64,000 nt of DNA from a virus: IMG/VR virus record IMGVR_UViG_3300042924_004713, positions 62,001-126,000 of that record; one strand, given 5' to 3'. The notes beneath the pieces were generated by a model that saw only the letters and a program-made list of their open reading frames with translations, made no database searches and had not been told where the DNA came from. The translations under genes and the position numbers were made by a program. The stretch's first letter is position 1, and every line of letters starts with the position of its first letter. Of the stretch, positions 19,926 through 28,267 are shown one piece after another.

Positions 19926-21217
19926 CAGACTATAAAGTAGCCGATATCAGTCTAGCAGACTGGGGCAGAGCAGAGATTGAAATTGCCGAGCACGAGATGC
20001 CAGGTTTGATGTCTATACGAGAAAAATATCGCGACAGCAAGCCACTGACAGGCGCTAGAATTGCTGGTAGTCTACACATGACTATTCAAACTGCTGTACT
20101 GGTTGAAACCTTGGTAGACCTAGGCGCAGAGGTACGCTGGAGTAGCTGTAATATTTTCAGCACACAAGATCATGCTGCGGCTGCTTTAGCAGCTCGAGGT
20201 ATTCCTGTGTTTGCCTGGAAAGGTGAGACCGAAGAAGAATATTGGTGGTGCATAGAGCAGACTCTTACAGGACCCAATGATTGGCGACCCAACATGCTGT
20301 TGGATGATGGGCATGACCTTACTGGATTCGTACACGATCACAGACCAGACTTACTTGACGGCATTGTGGGCGTCAGCGAGGAGACCACCACAGGTATTCA
20401 CAAACTAGTGGAACGTGTGCGAGCTGGCACTCTGCGTTTGCCTGCTATCAATGTAAATGATAGTGTGACCAAGGCAAAATTTGACAATCTTTATGGTTGT
20501 CGTGAAAGCCTGGTTGATGCCATCAAGCGTGCCACTGATGTAATGATTGCTGGTAAAACCGCTGTGGTCTGTGGCTATGGTGATGTAGGCAAAGGATCAG
20601 CACAGGCACTGCGAGCTCTGGGTGCTATTGTATGGGTCACTGAAATAGATCCAATCTGCGCTCTCCAAGCTGCCATGGAAGGCTACAAAGTTACCACAAT
20701 GAAGTATGCAGCTGACAAAGCTGATATCTATGTAACTGCCACAGGCAATATTAATGTGATCACCCGCGAACACATGGAACGCATGAAGAACAATGCTATT
20801 GTGTGCAACATTGGTCATTTTGACAGTGAAATAGACATCGCTGGCATACAAGATCTTGAATGGCGCGAGATCAAGCCCTTGGTTGATCATGTGATCTTCC
20901 CCAATGGCAAACGACTGATTGTATTGGCCAAGGGACGCTTGGTGAATCTTGGTTGTGCCACGGGTCATCCCAGTTATGTAATGAGCAACAGTTTTACCAA
21001 TCAGGTGTTAGCACAGATTGAACTATGGCAGCATCGCGATGACAAAAAGTATGCAGCTGGAGAAATCTATCTACTGCCCAAACACATAGACGAAGAAGTT
21101 GCCAGACTTCATCTTGCTCATGTTGGTGCCAAACTAACCGAACTCAGCGCAGACCAGGCCGCCTATATTGGTGTGCCAGTGCAAGGGCCATTCAAGCCTG
21201 ACACATATCGTTATTAA
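19922..21217 (+). CDS. ahcY: S-adenosylhomocysteine hydrolase
   Basis: A 431-residue protein of normal length. The substrate-binding block [24 protein letters not shown], and the NAD-binding [14 protein letters not shown] are all intact, and the C-terminus KPDTYRY is the family signature with the cofactor-contacting lysine and tyrosine. It splits S-adenosylhomocysteine, the inhibitory product of methyl transfer, into adenosine and homocysteine. It overlaps the upstream small gene by four bases. The window also encodes a methyltransferase and six radical SAM enzymes; relief of SAH inhibition is a plausible purpose. Confidence 0.97.
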   Translation: MTDYKVADISLADWGRAEIEIAEHEMPGLMSIREKYRDSKPLTGARIAGSLHMTIQTAVLVETLVDLGAEVRWSSCNIFSTQDHAAAALAARGIPVFAWKGETEEEYWWCIEQTLTGPNDWRPNMLLDDGHDLTGFVHDHRPDLLDGIVGVSEETTTGIHKLVERVRAGTLRLPAINVNDSVTKAKFDNLYGCRESLVDAIKRATDVMIAGKTAVVCGYGDVGKGSAQALRALGAIVWVTEIDPICALQAAMEGYKVTTMKYAADKADIYVTATGNINVITREHMERMKNNAIVCNIGHFDSEIDIAGIQDLEWREIKPLVDHVIFPNGKRLIVLAKGRLVNLGCATGHPSYVMSNSFTNQVLAQIELWQHRDDKKYAAGEIYLLPKHIDEEVARLHLAHVGAKLTELSADQAAYIGVPVQGPFKPDTYRY

Positions 21218-21235
21218 ATCAGCAACTTCCCACGG

Positions 21236-21264
21236 TTGACCATTAAATCCAAAAAGTCTACAAT
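21236..21264 (+). promoter_or_regulatory. TTGACC-family promoter
   Basis: TTGACC (21236-21241), 17-base spacer, TACAAT (21259-21264), 31 bases before the ATG at 21295. Confidence 0.8.
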
Positions 21265-21294
21265 CACGATATTGAGACTTTTTGGAGGTTAACT

Positions 21295-21576
21295 ATGTCG
21301 CAACTCACAATCCAAGATATCAATGCTGCCATTATTGGCGGTTCATTCACTAACGAGCAGCTGAACAGCATTGTTGACGCTGTGAAATATGCTCGTGCTA
21401 ATCTTGTAAAACAAGCTCGTTACTCTATCAAGCCCGGCACGGATGTGCAATTCTATAGCGAAAAACGCAACAGCACTATTCGTGGAAAAGTTGCTAAAAT
21501 TGCACTAAAATATGCCACAGTGACTACCCCGCAGGGCACTTGGAAAGTTCCTATGAATATGTTAACAGTTGCATAA
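21295..21576 (+). CDS. Conserved small phage protein
   Basis: A 93-residue protein with TTTGGAGG before ATG. The N-terminal half is helical (TIQDINAAIIGGSFTNEQL), the C-terminal half a small beta barrel-like stretch (TDVQFYSEKRNSTIRGKV... TPQGTWKVP) that recalls KOW/SH3-like modules. It may bind RNA or protein; function unknown. It has its own promoter. Confidence 0.65.
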   Translation: MSQLTIQDINAAIIGGSFTNEQLNSIVDAVKYARANLVKQARYSIKPGTDVQFYSEKRNSTIRGKVAKIALKYATVTTPQGTWKVPMNMLTVA

Positions 21577-21591
21577 CAACCAACTTTTTGG

Positions 21592-21620
21592 TTGACCAAT
21601 ATTTTCCATTTCTGTACAAT
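21592..21620 (+). promoter_or_regulatory. TTGACC-family promoter
   Basis: TTGACC (21592-21597), 17-base spacer, TACAAT (21615-21620), before ATG 21651. Confidence 0.8.
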
Positions 21621-21650
21621 AGTGGTACATTAACTAAGAAGGAGTTGTAA

Positions 21651-22028
21651 ATGTCAAAACTTTTTGCTTATGCGGGTACTTGTGTTGTTAATGGTGCAAC
21701 TGTTTACAAATTTGCTAACGACGAGGGTCGTGCAGCGGTGCTAGCCAAACTGGGTGCGACCGACGTAAACATGCTCAAGCTGCCGTTTACCATGGGCAAA
21801 GAAGCTGCTGTTGAATGGCTTGCTGCGCAGGGCATCACCGCTGGCAAGGCACCGCGTGTTGCAAAAGTTGCAAAGCCAGCAAAAGTTGCAAAAACCACAA
21901 CGGTTGCTGTTCCTGTAACCAAGAGCCGTCGTGTGGGCGACAAACCGCGCAAGGGTCAAGATCCCGCGGAGTTTGTAGAAGAATGGTTTGCTGACAAGGC
22001 AGCAAAACTTGCTAAAAAAGCAGCATAA
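21651..22028 (+). CDS. Phage protein with a Lys/Ala/Pro-rich linker
   Basis: A 125-residue protein with AAGGAG before ATG. Residues 1-65 look globular (FAYAGTCVVNGATVYKF...). Residues 66-90 are low-complexity repeats of VAK and PAK type, histone-tail-like, followed by a short charged helix ending AAKLAKKAA. The basic repeat suggests nucleic-acid binding. Single-gene unit between a promoter and a strong terminator, so probably highly expressed early. Confidence 0.7.
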   Translation: MSKLFAYAGTCVVNGATVYKFANDEGRAAVLAKLGATDVNMLKLPFTMGKEAAVEWLAAQGITAGKAPRVAKVAKPAKVAKTTTVAVPVTKSRRVGDKPRKGQDPAEFVEEWFADKAAKLAKKAA

Positions 22029-22030
22029 AC

Positions 22031-22054
22031 AAGCGGCCCCAGGGCCGCTTTTTT
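22031..22054 (+). terminator. Rho-independent terminator
   Basis: AGCGGCCC-CA-GGGCCGCT (22032-22049) followed by a run of T. Confidence 0.9.
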
Positions 22055-22055
22055 C

Positions 22056-22084
22056 TTGACCAAAAATATCCATTTTCGTATAAT
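22056..22084 (+). promoter_or_regulatory. TTGACC-family promoter
   Basis: TTGACC (22056-22061), 17-base spacer, TATAAT (22079-22084), directly downstream of the terminator and 31 bases before ATG 22115. Confidence 0.85.
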
Positions 22085-22114
22085 AATAGAATAGTAAACA
22101 ACACGGAGCATAGC

Positions 22115-22435
22115 ATGAAATTAGTAATAATTACCCAAGTTTACGAAAACTACGCCTGGATGGAAGATGGTTCTATAGGTACCGGCGATGCGGCCTACTG
22201 GAAAGCCAAGGGCGGCGATGATTATGTTATTCGTAATTTTGATCCTACCCGTTATGCTCCAGGTATCATTGTAGAACAAGTGCGTGGTCGCATTGAATCC
22301 GATAATGATTACATGCGTGAACACATTGTGGATTGGGCTGTAGTTGAAGATGACTACCTTACTGAGCATGAACAAAACCAACTTGCGTTTGACGGTAAGA
22401 TAACTTACCCAGCGAAAGAACTTGAACTAGCATAA
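22115..22435 (+). CDS. Conserved hypothetical phage protein
   Basis: A 106-residue acidic protein with ACGGAGC before ATG. It opens with KLVIITQVYENYAW and has a central WKAKGGDDYVIRNF; similar proteins occur in T4-like and jumbo phages to my knowledge, without function. No membrane segment. The next gene follows after ten bases. Confidence 0.7.
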   Translation: MKLVIITQVYENYAWMEDGSIGTGDAAYWKAKGGDDYVIRNFDPTRYAPGIIVEQVRGRIESDNDYMREHIVDWAVVEDDYLTEHEQNQLAFDGKITYPAKELELA

Positions 22436-22445
22436 AGAGGAGATC

Positions 22446-22631
22446 ATGCGTATTTGGAGAAAAGGTGAACATGTTTGGTTTAAAACAAAAACTCATGGCA
22501 ACTTAGTCGGTGAAGTGCTTCGTAAGAGATTGAACTATGTCAAAGTTGGTGTATTAGGACTGGGTTGGTATGTCTGGGTTCACGCCGATAAATTGAACAA
22601 AATGGAGTACCAAAGTCAGAGCACAGGCTGA
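22446..22631 (+). CDS. Small hypothetical protein
   Basis: A 61-residue basic protein with AGAGGAGA before the ATG. Alternating Val/Trp/Lys suggests a small beta-barrel (HVWFKTKTHGNLVGEVL; YVKVGVLGLGWYVWV). Second gene of the unit begun at 22115. Confidence 0.65.
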   Translation: MRIWRKGEHVWFKTKTHGNLVGEVLRKRLNYVKVGVLGLGWYVWVHADKLNKMEYQSQSTG

Positions 22632-22800
22632 CTCTATAGTGCCCTGTGACACTAGCGACAGTGAGCAGTGGTAGCAAGCAAGCCACCAGCGAGAATGAGC
22701 CGTAGCTTGACCATGGCATCCCGGCAAGAAAAGCGCAGGATGGGAATGGCGGACCCTAAACTCAACTAACGACGGTCCTTGTTAGTTTTTAAATATTGTA
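22632..22800 (+). ncRNA. Intergenic segment with terminator-like hairpin; possible structured RNA
   Basis: About 170 bases without a supported gene (an 18-codon ORF at 22713 has no ribosome binding site). Stems include GTGG/CCAC near 22665-22690, CATCC/GGATG (22717-22742), and AACTAAC (22764-22770)/GTTAGTT (22781-22787) followed by T's. TCCTTGTTAGTT (22776-22787) is identical to 3291-3302 in the tRNA-island RNA. Confidence 0.35.
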
Positions 22801-22811
22801 ATGGAGGTAGC

Positions 22812-23033
22812 ATGAGAGTAGCACATGATTTTGGTCTAGTACGTATCGTACACGATGGTTCGCCATTTGATACAGCCTATGATATAAAAGTGGAATGGGT
22901 GGTAAACGGTAAATGGGAACTGTATCACGGCTTTAATAGTCTTAGTGATGATTGGGCTCATACCAATGCCAAAGAAGCCGCAGGTCGTGCTATAGCAAAA
23001 ATAGCAGCAGAAGCCGCAAAGGCAATGTCATGA
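22812..23033 (+). CDS. Hypothetical protein
   Basis: A 73-residue protein from ATG 22812 with ATGGAGGTAG upstream. N-terminal half beta-like (FGLVRIVHDGSPFDTAYDIKVEWVV), C-terminal half an alanine-rich helix (EAAGRAIAKIAAEAAKA). It ends in an ATGA overlap with the next gene. Confidence 0.65.
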   Translation: MRVAHDFGLVRIVHDGSPFDTAYDIKVEWVVNGKWELYHGFNSLSDDWAHTNAKEAAGRAIAKIAAEAAKAMS

Positions 23034-23254
23034 AACTTGAAATTTCAGGTCTTACTGCCAAGCAGGCAGCACTGTGTGATATTATGTGGGCAATAGAAAC
23101 GCAAGAAGGTGTTGAAAGTTTTATCAGTACCTTGCCTACGCAGGATCAACGTGACTGCCGTAGCCTTATTGAAATGATGAAGCTGGCTTTTATTGACGAA
23201 ATTAACAGTACTGACCTTGCTCAAGAGGTTCTGATCAAATGGACAAAATCTTGA
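23030..23254 (+). CDS. Conserved small phage protein
   Basis: A 74-residue helical protein, ATG 23030 overlapping the previous stop. KLEISGLTAKQAALCDIMW then LPTQDQRDCRSLIEMM follows the pattern of a short protein widespread in marine T4-like phages as I recall. Function unknown. It overlaps the next gene by 16 bases. Confidence 0.65.
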   Translation: MKLEISGLTAKQAALCDIMWAIETQEGVESFISTLPTQDQRDCRSLIEMMKLAFIDEINSTDLAQEVLIKWTKS

Positions 23255-23904
23255 CCGACGGATGGACAGCGGATCAGGTCTGGGCTGCCGCAGTTAGAGC
23301 CAGCCGTATAAACAATGACGAGTATCTACGCAACGACGAATGGGTACCAGATCCTCAGAATCCTGAAGAAGCCAAACTAGGGCGCAAGGCCAATAGATAC
23401 TGGATTAACGAAAGTCTAACTAATCTTGATCTGCTGGAAGCGCAAGATTACGAAGACGGTAGACAGGCTCGAGCGTTTTTTCAAAAGCAATACACGTTTC
23501 GTGTGCTGCGGCAAGATCTGAATGGCTTTGAACAACGCATGGCAAAGACCCTAGGCATAGAACAATTTTATCCTAGTATGTCCACTGAGTATTCAGTAAT
23601 TGCAAGTCAAATTCCTAGATGGCGTGCGAGTTGCATCGAACAGGAAATTCTCAAAGACGCTGTGGCCACGCCCTTGGCCACAGTGGGAGAACGTATCCAA
23701 AGACAGGTAACCGTGGCTCGAGCTGTGTATAGCGAAAAATACAATATGAATTTTCTAACTGGGCGTACCAATTGCGGTCACCGAGTGATGTTTGGATACA
23801 AGACCAAATTGGAATTGGGGCGAACCTACAGCATACTGGGCACAGTAAAAGAACACAGATCGGACTGTACCCAATTGAATCGTGTGAAAGTGATTGACCA
23901 TTAA
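23239..23904 (+). CDS. Hypothetical phage protein
   Basis: A 221-residue soluble protein. Helix-rich N-terminal two thirds (WTADQVWAAAVRASRINNDEYL; QARAFFQKQYTFRVLR) and a C-terminal beta segment with TNCGHRV and YSILGTVKEHR, possibly a small metal- or nucleic-acid-binding module with only two cysteines. Not recognised. Its last bases overlap the promoter of the next gene. Confidence 0.6.
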   Translation: MDKILTDGWTADQVWAAAVRASRINNDEYLRNDEWVPDPQNPEEAKLGRKANRYWINESLTNLDLLEAQDYEDGRQARAFFQKQYTFRVLRQDLNGFEQRMAKTLGIEQFYPSMSTEYSVIASQIPRWRASCIEQEILKDAVATPLATVGERIQRQVTVARAVYSEKYNMNFLTGRTNCGHRVMFGYKTKLELGRTYSILGTVKEHRSDCTQLNRVKVIDH

Positions 23905-23922
23905 AACACTTTTTTATATAAT
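23894..23922 (+). promoter_or_regulatory. TTGACC-family promoter
   Basis: TTGACC (23894-23899), 17-base spacer, TATAAT (23917-23922), 30 bases before ATG 23952. Confidence 0.85.
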
Positions 23923-23951
23923 ACTAGATGTAATGTTAACTAGGAGCCAAA

Positions 23952-25043
23952 ATGTCTGAGACACGTACCGTAACAATCAAGCAAGCACGCCGCAGCATCA
24001 ACAAAGCCTTTGCTGTGAAACGTCCGATCTTTCTGTGGGGGCCTCCAGGTATCGGCAAGAGTGAGTTAGTTGAAGGTATCACCAAGGAGCTTGGTGGTTT
24101 TATGATCGACCTGCGATTGGGTCAAATGGAACCCACTGACATTCGTGGTATCCCGTTTTACAACAAAGAGCTTGGCAAGATGGATTGGGCTCCACCTATT
24201 GATTTGCCTGATGAGGAATTGGCCAGTCAGTATCCTGTGGTTGTGTTGTTCTTGGACGAACTTAACTCTGCGGCACCAGCTGTACAAAGTGCAGCGTATC
24301 AGCTGATTTTGAATAGACGTGTAGGAAAGTATCGCTTGCCTGATAATGTTGTAATGATTGCAGCAGGCAACCGTGAGTCGGACAAAGGCGTTACATACCG
24401 TATGCCTACTCCTTTGGCTAACCGGTTTATTCACCAAGAACTCAAGCAGGACTTTGCATGTTGGCACGAGTGGGCTGTTGAAAACAAGATTCATCAAGAT
24501 GTTGTTGGTTATCTGAGCTTTGCCAAGCAAGACCTATATGACTTTGATGCAAAGAGTGCTAGCCGAGCTTTTGCAACACCGCGTTCCTGGACCTTTGTCA
24601 GCGAGATTCTTGTGGACGAAGATCTTGATGAGGACACTGCTACAAATCTTATTGCTGGTACCGTTGGTGAAGGTCTGGCAGTAAAGTTTGCAGCACATCG
24701 CAAGGTCGCAGCCAAGATGCCCAAGCCAGAAGACATTCTTGCTGGCAAGGTCAAAGAGCTCAAGGTCAAAGAAGTTTCAGCGATGTACTCCTTGGTGACT
24801 TCTATGTGTTATGAACTCAAGGACGCACATGAAAATGGCGCAGACGAAAAAGTGTTCAATGGCATGGCAGACAACTTCTTCCGTTTCATGATGGACAATT
24901 TTGAAACTGAGATTGTTGTGATGGGTGCTCGTGTTGCGCTGACCACATATGATCTACCGTTCCAGCCCAGCAAGCTCAAGAACTTTGATGAGTTCCACGA
25001 GCGTTATGGCAAGTACATTCTGAGTGCTAGTTCGAATTCCTAA
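23952..25043 (+). CDS. MoxR-like AAA+ ATPase
   Basis: A 363-residue protein with AGGAGCC before ATG. Walker A GPPGIGKS (residues 30-37), Walker B VVLFLDELN (about 96-104), sensor 1 around MIAAGN and an arginine-rich ANRF segment place it among MoxR-type AAA+ ATPases, which work with VWA proteins as metal-inserting or remodelling chaperones. A VWA/metallopeptidase gene lies 1.6 kb downstream on the same strand. The 3' end overlaps the convergent amidinotransferase by 17 bases. Target unknown. Confidence 0.88.
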   Translation: MSETRTVTIKQARRSINKAFAVKRPIFLWGPPGIGKSELVEGITKELGGFMIDLRLGQMEPTDIRGIPFYNKELGKMDWAPPIDLPDEELASQYPVVVLFLDELNSAAPAVQSAAYQLILNRRVGKYRLPDNVVMIAAGNRESDKGVTYRMPTPLANRFIHQELKQDFACWHEWAVENKIHQDVVGYLSFAKQDLYDFDAKSASRAFATPRSWTFVSEILVDEDLDEDTATNLIAGTVGEGLAVKFAAHRKVAAKMPKPEDILAGKVKELKVKEVSAMYSLVTSMCYELKDAHENGADEKVFNGMADNFFRFMMDNFETEIVVMGARVALTTYDLPFQPSKLKNFDEFHERYGKYILSASSNS

Positions 25044-25968
25044 TTCTAGCTAGATCTGCGGTGGCACAGTGTATGCCCAGATCCCAGAATGTTTGATGAC
25101 GCAGGGGTGCTACTAGAAGGTGGCACCCTTTTTGTTTCAATAGGTCTCTGAGTTCAGGATGATCTTGACCTGTAATCACCAGAGTATGATCAATGATCAA
25201 GATATTGATTTCAAACACAGTTTCAGCGGCGCAGCCTACCCAAGAAGGTATCGTGGCATTGACCCACTGTGCGAATTCACTGTGAGGCGGATGTTGGTCA
25301 CTATGCCATTTTCTATCCAGAGTACCTGCAAAGGTTTCATTGAGATATAGCACCGTATGATCCGGAAAATGCTGTTTGAAGAAAAATTTCTGAAGAGCAT
25401 GCTGCGCATGATCTCTACTGGCAGCGATTACACCAGGTGTGGGTATGCACCACCAACCATCAAGGTGCCCGGTGTTATAGTATCTGCGTCTGGGCTTGGC
25501 TACGTATTGCTCAAACCAGTGTTCGGCTTGGGGGAGATCTTCTATATGGTCAACGCTGTAGTACACACAGTCTGGAAGATCAAGAACGTTGGCACCATGT
25601 ATGTCCGGTGCACTGGGTCTGGTTATAATCACATCCTGACCACGTGCAAGGTCCACAATGTGCTGATATCCAGGAGCTCGTGAATTGGACTGTACACACA
25701 AACGATTGTGCAAGAGTATTAGATCGTCTCGTGGTGCCACAGGTGGCAACACTGAGTTTGGAACACAGTCCAGATTGGGTCTAAGAACCTGTACACCAAG
25801 TGTGACCAAAAGTGATGCTAGAGCATCTAGATCTTCCTGTGTTTCTTGTGCTATAATTTCAAGATGCTGACGTACATGATAGTCAACCCAGTCAAATCTT
25901 GATGGACTCCAACATGAGCCAACAACTGCTGTGGTTAGTCTATCCCATGGCGAGTCTACTGAAAACAT
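25027..25968 (-). CDS. Amidinotransferase-family protein (paralogue 1)
   Basis: A 313-residue protein from ATG 25968, chosen because the preceding residues are unlike the family and the paralogue at 37272 begins similarly (SPWDRLTTAVVGSC vs TSWQPLRECIVGR). Catalytic features of the glycine-amidinotransferase/arginine-deiminase fold: GHLD with the active-site histidine, followed by PTPGVIAAS, and the cysteine in GIHCATADL preceded by LRHQTFWD. These enzymes move the amidino group from arginine to an amine, or hydrolyse it. It is inserted between the MoxR and VWA genes on the opposite strand. Substrate unknown. Confidence 0.75.
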   Translation of the reverse strand: MFSVDSPWDRLTTAVVGSCWSPSRFDWVDYHVRQHLEIIAQETQEDLDALASLLVTLGVQVLRPNLDCVPNSVLPPVAPRDDLILLHNRLCVQSNSRAPGYQHIVDLARGQDVIITRPSAPDIHGANVLDLPDCVYYSVDHIEDLPQAEHWFEQYVAKPRRRYYNTGHLDGWWCIPTPGVIAASRDHAQHALQKFFFKQHFPDHTVLYLNETFAGTLDRKWHSDQHPPHSEFAQWVNATIPSWVGCAAETVFEINILIIDHTLVITGQDHPELRDLLKQKGCHLLVAPLRHQTFWDLGIHCATADLARIRNSN

Positions 25969-25991
25969 GATGTTATTTAGAGTCAACAAAC

Positions 25992-26234
25992 ATGAACGCA
26001 GAATTTCCCATAACCATTCGTAGACAATTCGTACCTTACAGTCATCATCAAGTATCCGATCTGTTGAAAGCCATGCGTAAGACTTTTGGACCACCTGGCC
26101 CTACTAGACGTTGGATATTCAAAGTTCCATTGGATGAACATGGCGCCAACGCATGGCAAATTGACTTGTTTTTTAGAGATAGGAACGATAGTTTGATCTT
26201 TTGTCTTAAATATCTTGGTGAAACAAATGAATAA
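25992..26234 (+). CDS. Small hypothetical protein
   Basis: An 80-residue protein, divergent from the amidinotransferase with 23 bases between starts. Basic N-terminus and a beta-rich C-terminal half (WQIDLFFRDRNDSLIFCLKYL). No motif recognised. It overlaps the next gene by eight bases. Confidence 0.55.
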   Translation: MNAEFPITIRRQFVPYSHHQVSDLLKAMRKTFGPPGPTRRWIFKVPLDEHGANAWQIDLFFRDRNDSLIFCLKYLGETNE

Positions 26235-26616
26235 ATCAAAATGGAAATGTACCAAGCTAGATGCTAGATACAATTACAAAAAATACTTTGGATACATGAT
26301 TGAGGTTCAAGGTATAGGTAACTCAGCGTTGAAAGCAGTGGAATTTAATCGAGTAAAACAATGGTTTGAACAAACCTATGGACACAGTGCCGAGGTTAGA
26401 GATTGGGTCAACATTGTTGGTTACTTTAATTTTACACAGGCCGCTAGTACTCTTTGGCGTAAAAAACTACCAGTACAACAGGAAGAAATGCCATTGGACA
26501 TAATCAGCGAACACTGGAGTTGGACCAACGGACGTGATGGCGAGGATCATAGAATCTACTGTGCCAGCGAAAAGGAAGTGGCGTTTTTCCGCTTGGCGCA
26601 CAAGCTTGACCAATAA
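26227..26616 (+). CDS. Hypothetical protein
   Basis: A 129-residue protein from ATG 26227. Basic start (NKSKWKCTKLDARYNYKKYFGYM), central helices, C-terminal WSWTNGRDGEDHRIYCASEKEVAFFRL, which looks like a small alpha/beta fold. Not recognised. The promoter of the VWA gene overlaps its last codons. Confidence 0.6.
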   Translation: MNKSKWKCTKLDARYNYKKYFGYMIEVQGIGNSALKAVEFNRVKQWFEQTYGHSAEVRDWVNIVGYFNFTQAASTLWRKKLPVQQEEMPLDIISEHWSWTNGRDGEDHRIYCASEKEVAFFRLAHKLDQ

Positions 26617-26634
26617 TTCATTATTTGCTATAAT
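26606..26634 (+). promoter_or_regulatory. TTGACC-family promoter
   Basis: TTGACC (26606-26611), 17-base spacer, TATAAT (26629-26634), 26 bases before ATG 26660. Confidence 0.85.
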
Positions 26635-26659
26635 GTGTGCATAGTTACTAGGAGAGAAC

Positions 26660-27928
26660 ATGGCACAGACCACAGAAAACACCAAAGAAATTGCTAAGAA
26701 GTTCCAGAATCTTATCGGCCCCAGCCCTGCTGGACGCGAGCTTGAAAGTGTTGTTGAATTGCTAAGAACTGCTCGTATTGGCCTGTTGTTGAAAAGTAGC
26801 TTTTTCGGCAACCTTGCTACTCGACTAAAGTTGGTACCTGCTGATGAATGGTGCTCCACTGCTGCCACTGACGGTCGCAACTTTTATTTCAACTCTAAGT
26901 TTATCAAGATGCTGCAACCGCGTGAGCTAGAGTTTTTGTTTGGTCACGAAGTATTGCATGTGGTTTATGATCACTTTGGACGTCGCGGTTCTCGCAATCC
27001 ACAGTTGTGGAACGTGGCCAATGACTATTGTGTAAACTCCGACTTGAAAAAACATCATGTTGGGCAGTTCATTACCACTGTGCCCTGTTTGTATGACAGC
27101 AAATATGACGGCATGAGTTCAGAAGAGGTGTATGACCTTTTGTATGAAAACGCTGAAAAGATTGATATCGAAACCTTGGTAGATCGTTTGTTAGACGATC
27201 ACATGGAAGACCAAGGTGATGGTAATGAAGACAGTGAAGGTAAAGGACGCCCCAAGATCAGTGACGAGGAACGTGCAAAGATACGCGACGAAATCAAAGA
27301 AGCAATTCTAAACGCAGCCAGTACGTCCGAAGCAGGCAACATTCCGCTAGGAGTAAGACGCCTGATCAAGGATCTCACTGAGCCTGCACTGAACTGGCGT
27401 GAACTGTTGAGGTTAAATCTAGAAAGCACTATCAAGAGCGACTTTAGTTGGATGCGAGCCAGCCGCAGAGGTTGGCACATGGATGCTATCATGCCTGGCA
27501 TGCGCAACGACGAACAAATTGATATCGCAATTGCTATTGATGCATCTGGATCTATCAGTGAACTCATGCTGCGCGACTTCCTAAGTGAGGTACAAGGTAT
27601 CATGGATCAGTTCCAAACGTTCCGCATTCACTTGGTAACCTTTGACACCGAAGCCTACAATCCTGTTACATACAATTCGGACAATCTGGATACTATTTGT
27701 GACTATGAAATTGAAGGCGGTGGCGGCACTGATTTTGATTGTGTGTTTGAGTACCTAAAGAAAGAGCACATTGAGCCCAAACGTTTGATTGTGTTTACAG
27801 ACGGTTATCCGTTTGGTTCGTGGGGCGATGAGAACTACGCCGACACACTGTGGATCTTACACGGTACCAAAGAAATTGTGCCTCCCTGGGGACAATACGC
27901 TTACTACGAACAGCCCGGCAAAAGCTGA
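26660..27928 (+). CDS. VWA-domain protein with N-terminal metallopeptidase-like domain
   Basis: A 422-residue protein. HEVLH at residues 96-100 is a zinc HExxH motif, as in the putative metallopeptidase domain that precedes VWA-like domains in the DUF2201 family. A charged linker (about 170-220) follows, then a VWA domain with the MIDAS motif DASGSIS near residue 294 and a later threonine and aspartate (GGGGTDF; FTDGYP) that complete metal binding. It likely pairs with the MoxR-type ATPase upstream. The role in infection is unknown. It is followed by a strong terminator. Confidence 0.85.
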   Translation: MAQTTENTKEIAKKFQNLIGPSPAGRELESVVELLRTARIGLLLKSSFFGNLATRLKLVPADEWCSTAATDGRNFYFNSKFIKMLQPRELEFLFGHEVLHVVYDHFGRRGSRNPQLWNVANDYCVNSDLKKHHVGQFITTVPCLYDSKYDGMSSEEVYDLLYENAEKIDIETLVDRLLDDHMEDQGDGNEDSEGKGRPKISDEERAKIRDEIKEAILNAASTSEAGNIPLGVRRLIKDLTEPALNWRELLRLNLESTIKSDFSWMRASRRGWHMDAIMPGMRNDEQIDIAIAIDASGSISELMLRDFLSEVQGIMDQFQTFRIHLVTFDTEAYNPVTYNSDNLDTICDYEIEGGGGTDFDCVFEYLKKEHIEPKRLIVFTDGYPFGSWGDENYADTLWILHGTKEIVPPWGQYAYYEQPGKS

Positions 27929-27945
27929 TCAGTTTTGCCAAAAAC

Positions 27946-27973
27946 ACCGCAGATTTTACATCTGCGGTTTTTT
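27946..27973 (+). terminator. Rho-independent terminator
   Basis: ACCGCAGAT (27946-27954) and ATCTGCGGT (27960-27968) around a 5-base loop, then TTTTT. Confidence 0.92.
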
Positions 27974-28002
27974 CTTGGTTAAATATCTACAGGGAGATAA
28001 AC

Positions 28003-28266
28003 ATGGAACAAACAACTATTGAAGCAACAAATGACACCACAGTTCAAGAACACCAAGAACCACCATCAGTAAACGTACAGGACTTACAAGTACTAAGATC
28101 GTGCATTCAAATAGCTTGCACACGAGGTGCTTATCGAGCAGAAGAAATGCTCACAGTAGGTACTGCCTTTAACCGGTTGGATTCATTTTTGAAACACGTG
28201 GAAAACGCACAACCATCAGAAGCACAGGCGCCGGCCAGTACCACTGAACCCACACAAGGAGAATAA
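28003..28266 (+). CDS. Conserved T4-like phage protein
   Basis: An 87-residue acidic protein with AGGGAGATAA before ATG. Disordered N-terminus, then VNVQDLQVLRSCIQIACTRGAYRAEEM and a helix NRLDSFLKHVE, a pattern I recall from small proteins of marine T4-like phages. A TTAAATAT late-like box lies upstream at about 27979. Next gene after one base. Confidence 0.65.
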   Translation: MEQTTIEATNDTTVQEHQEPPSVNVQDLQVLRSCIQIACTRGAYRAEEMLTVGTAFNRLDSFLKHVENAQPSEAQAPASTTEPTQGE

Positions 28267-28267
28267 C

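Noticed and set aside
21836-21905. Tandem repeat suggesting a CRISPR or mobile element
   Set aside because: The GCAAAAGTTGCAAA-type repeat encodes the VAK/PAK low-complexity linker of a protein; there are no spacers or palindromic repeats.
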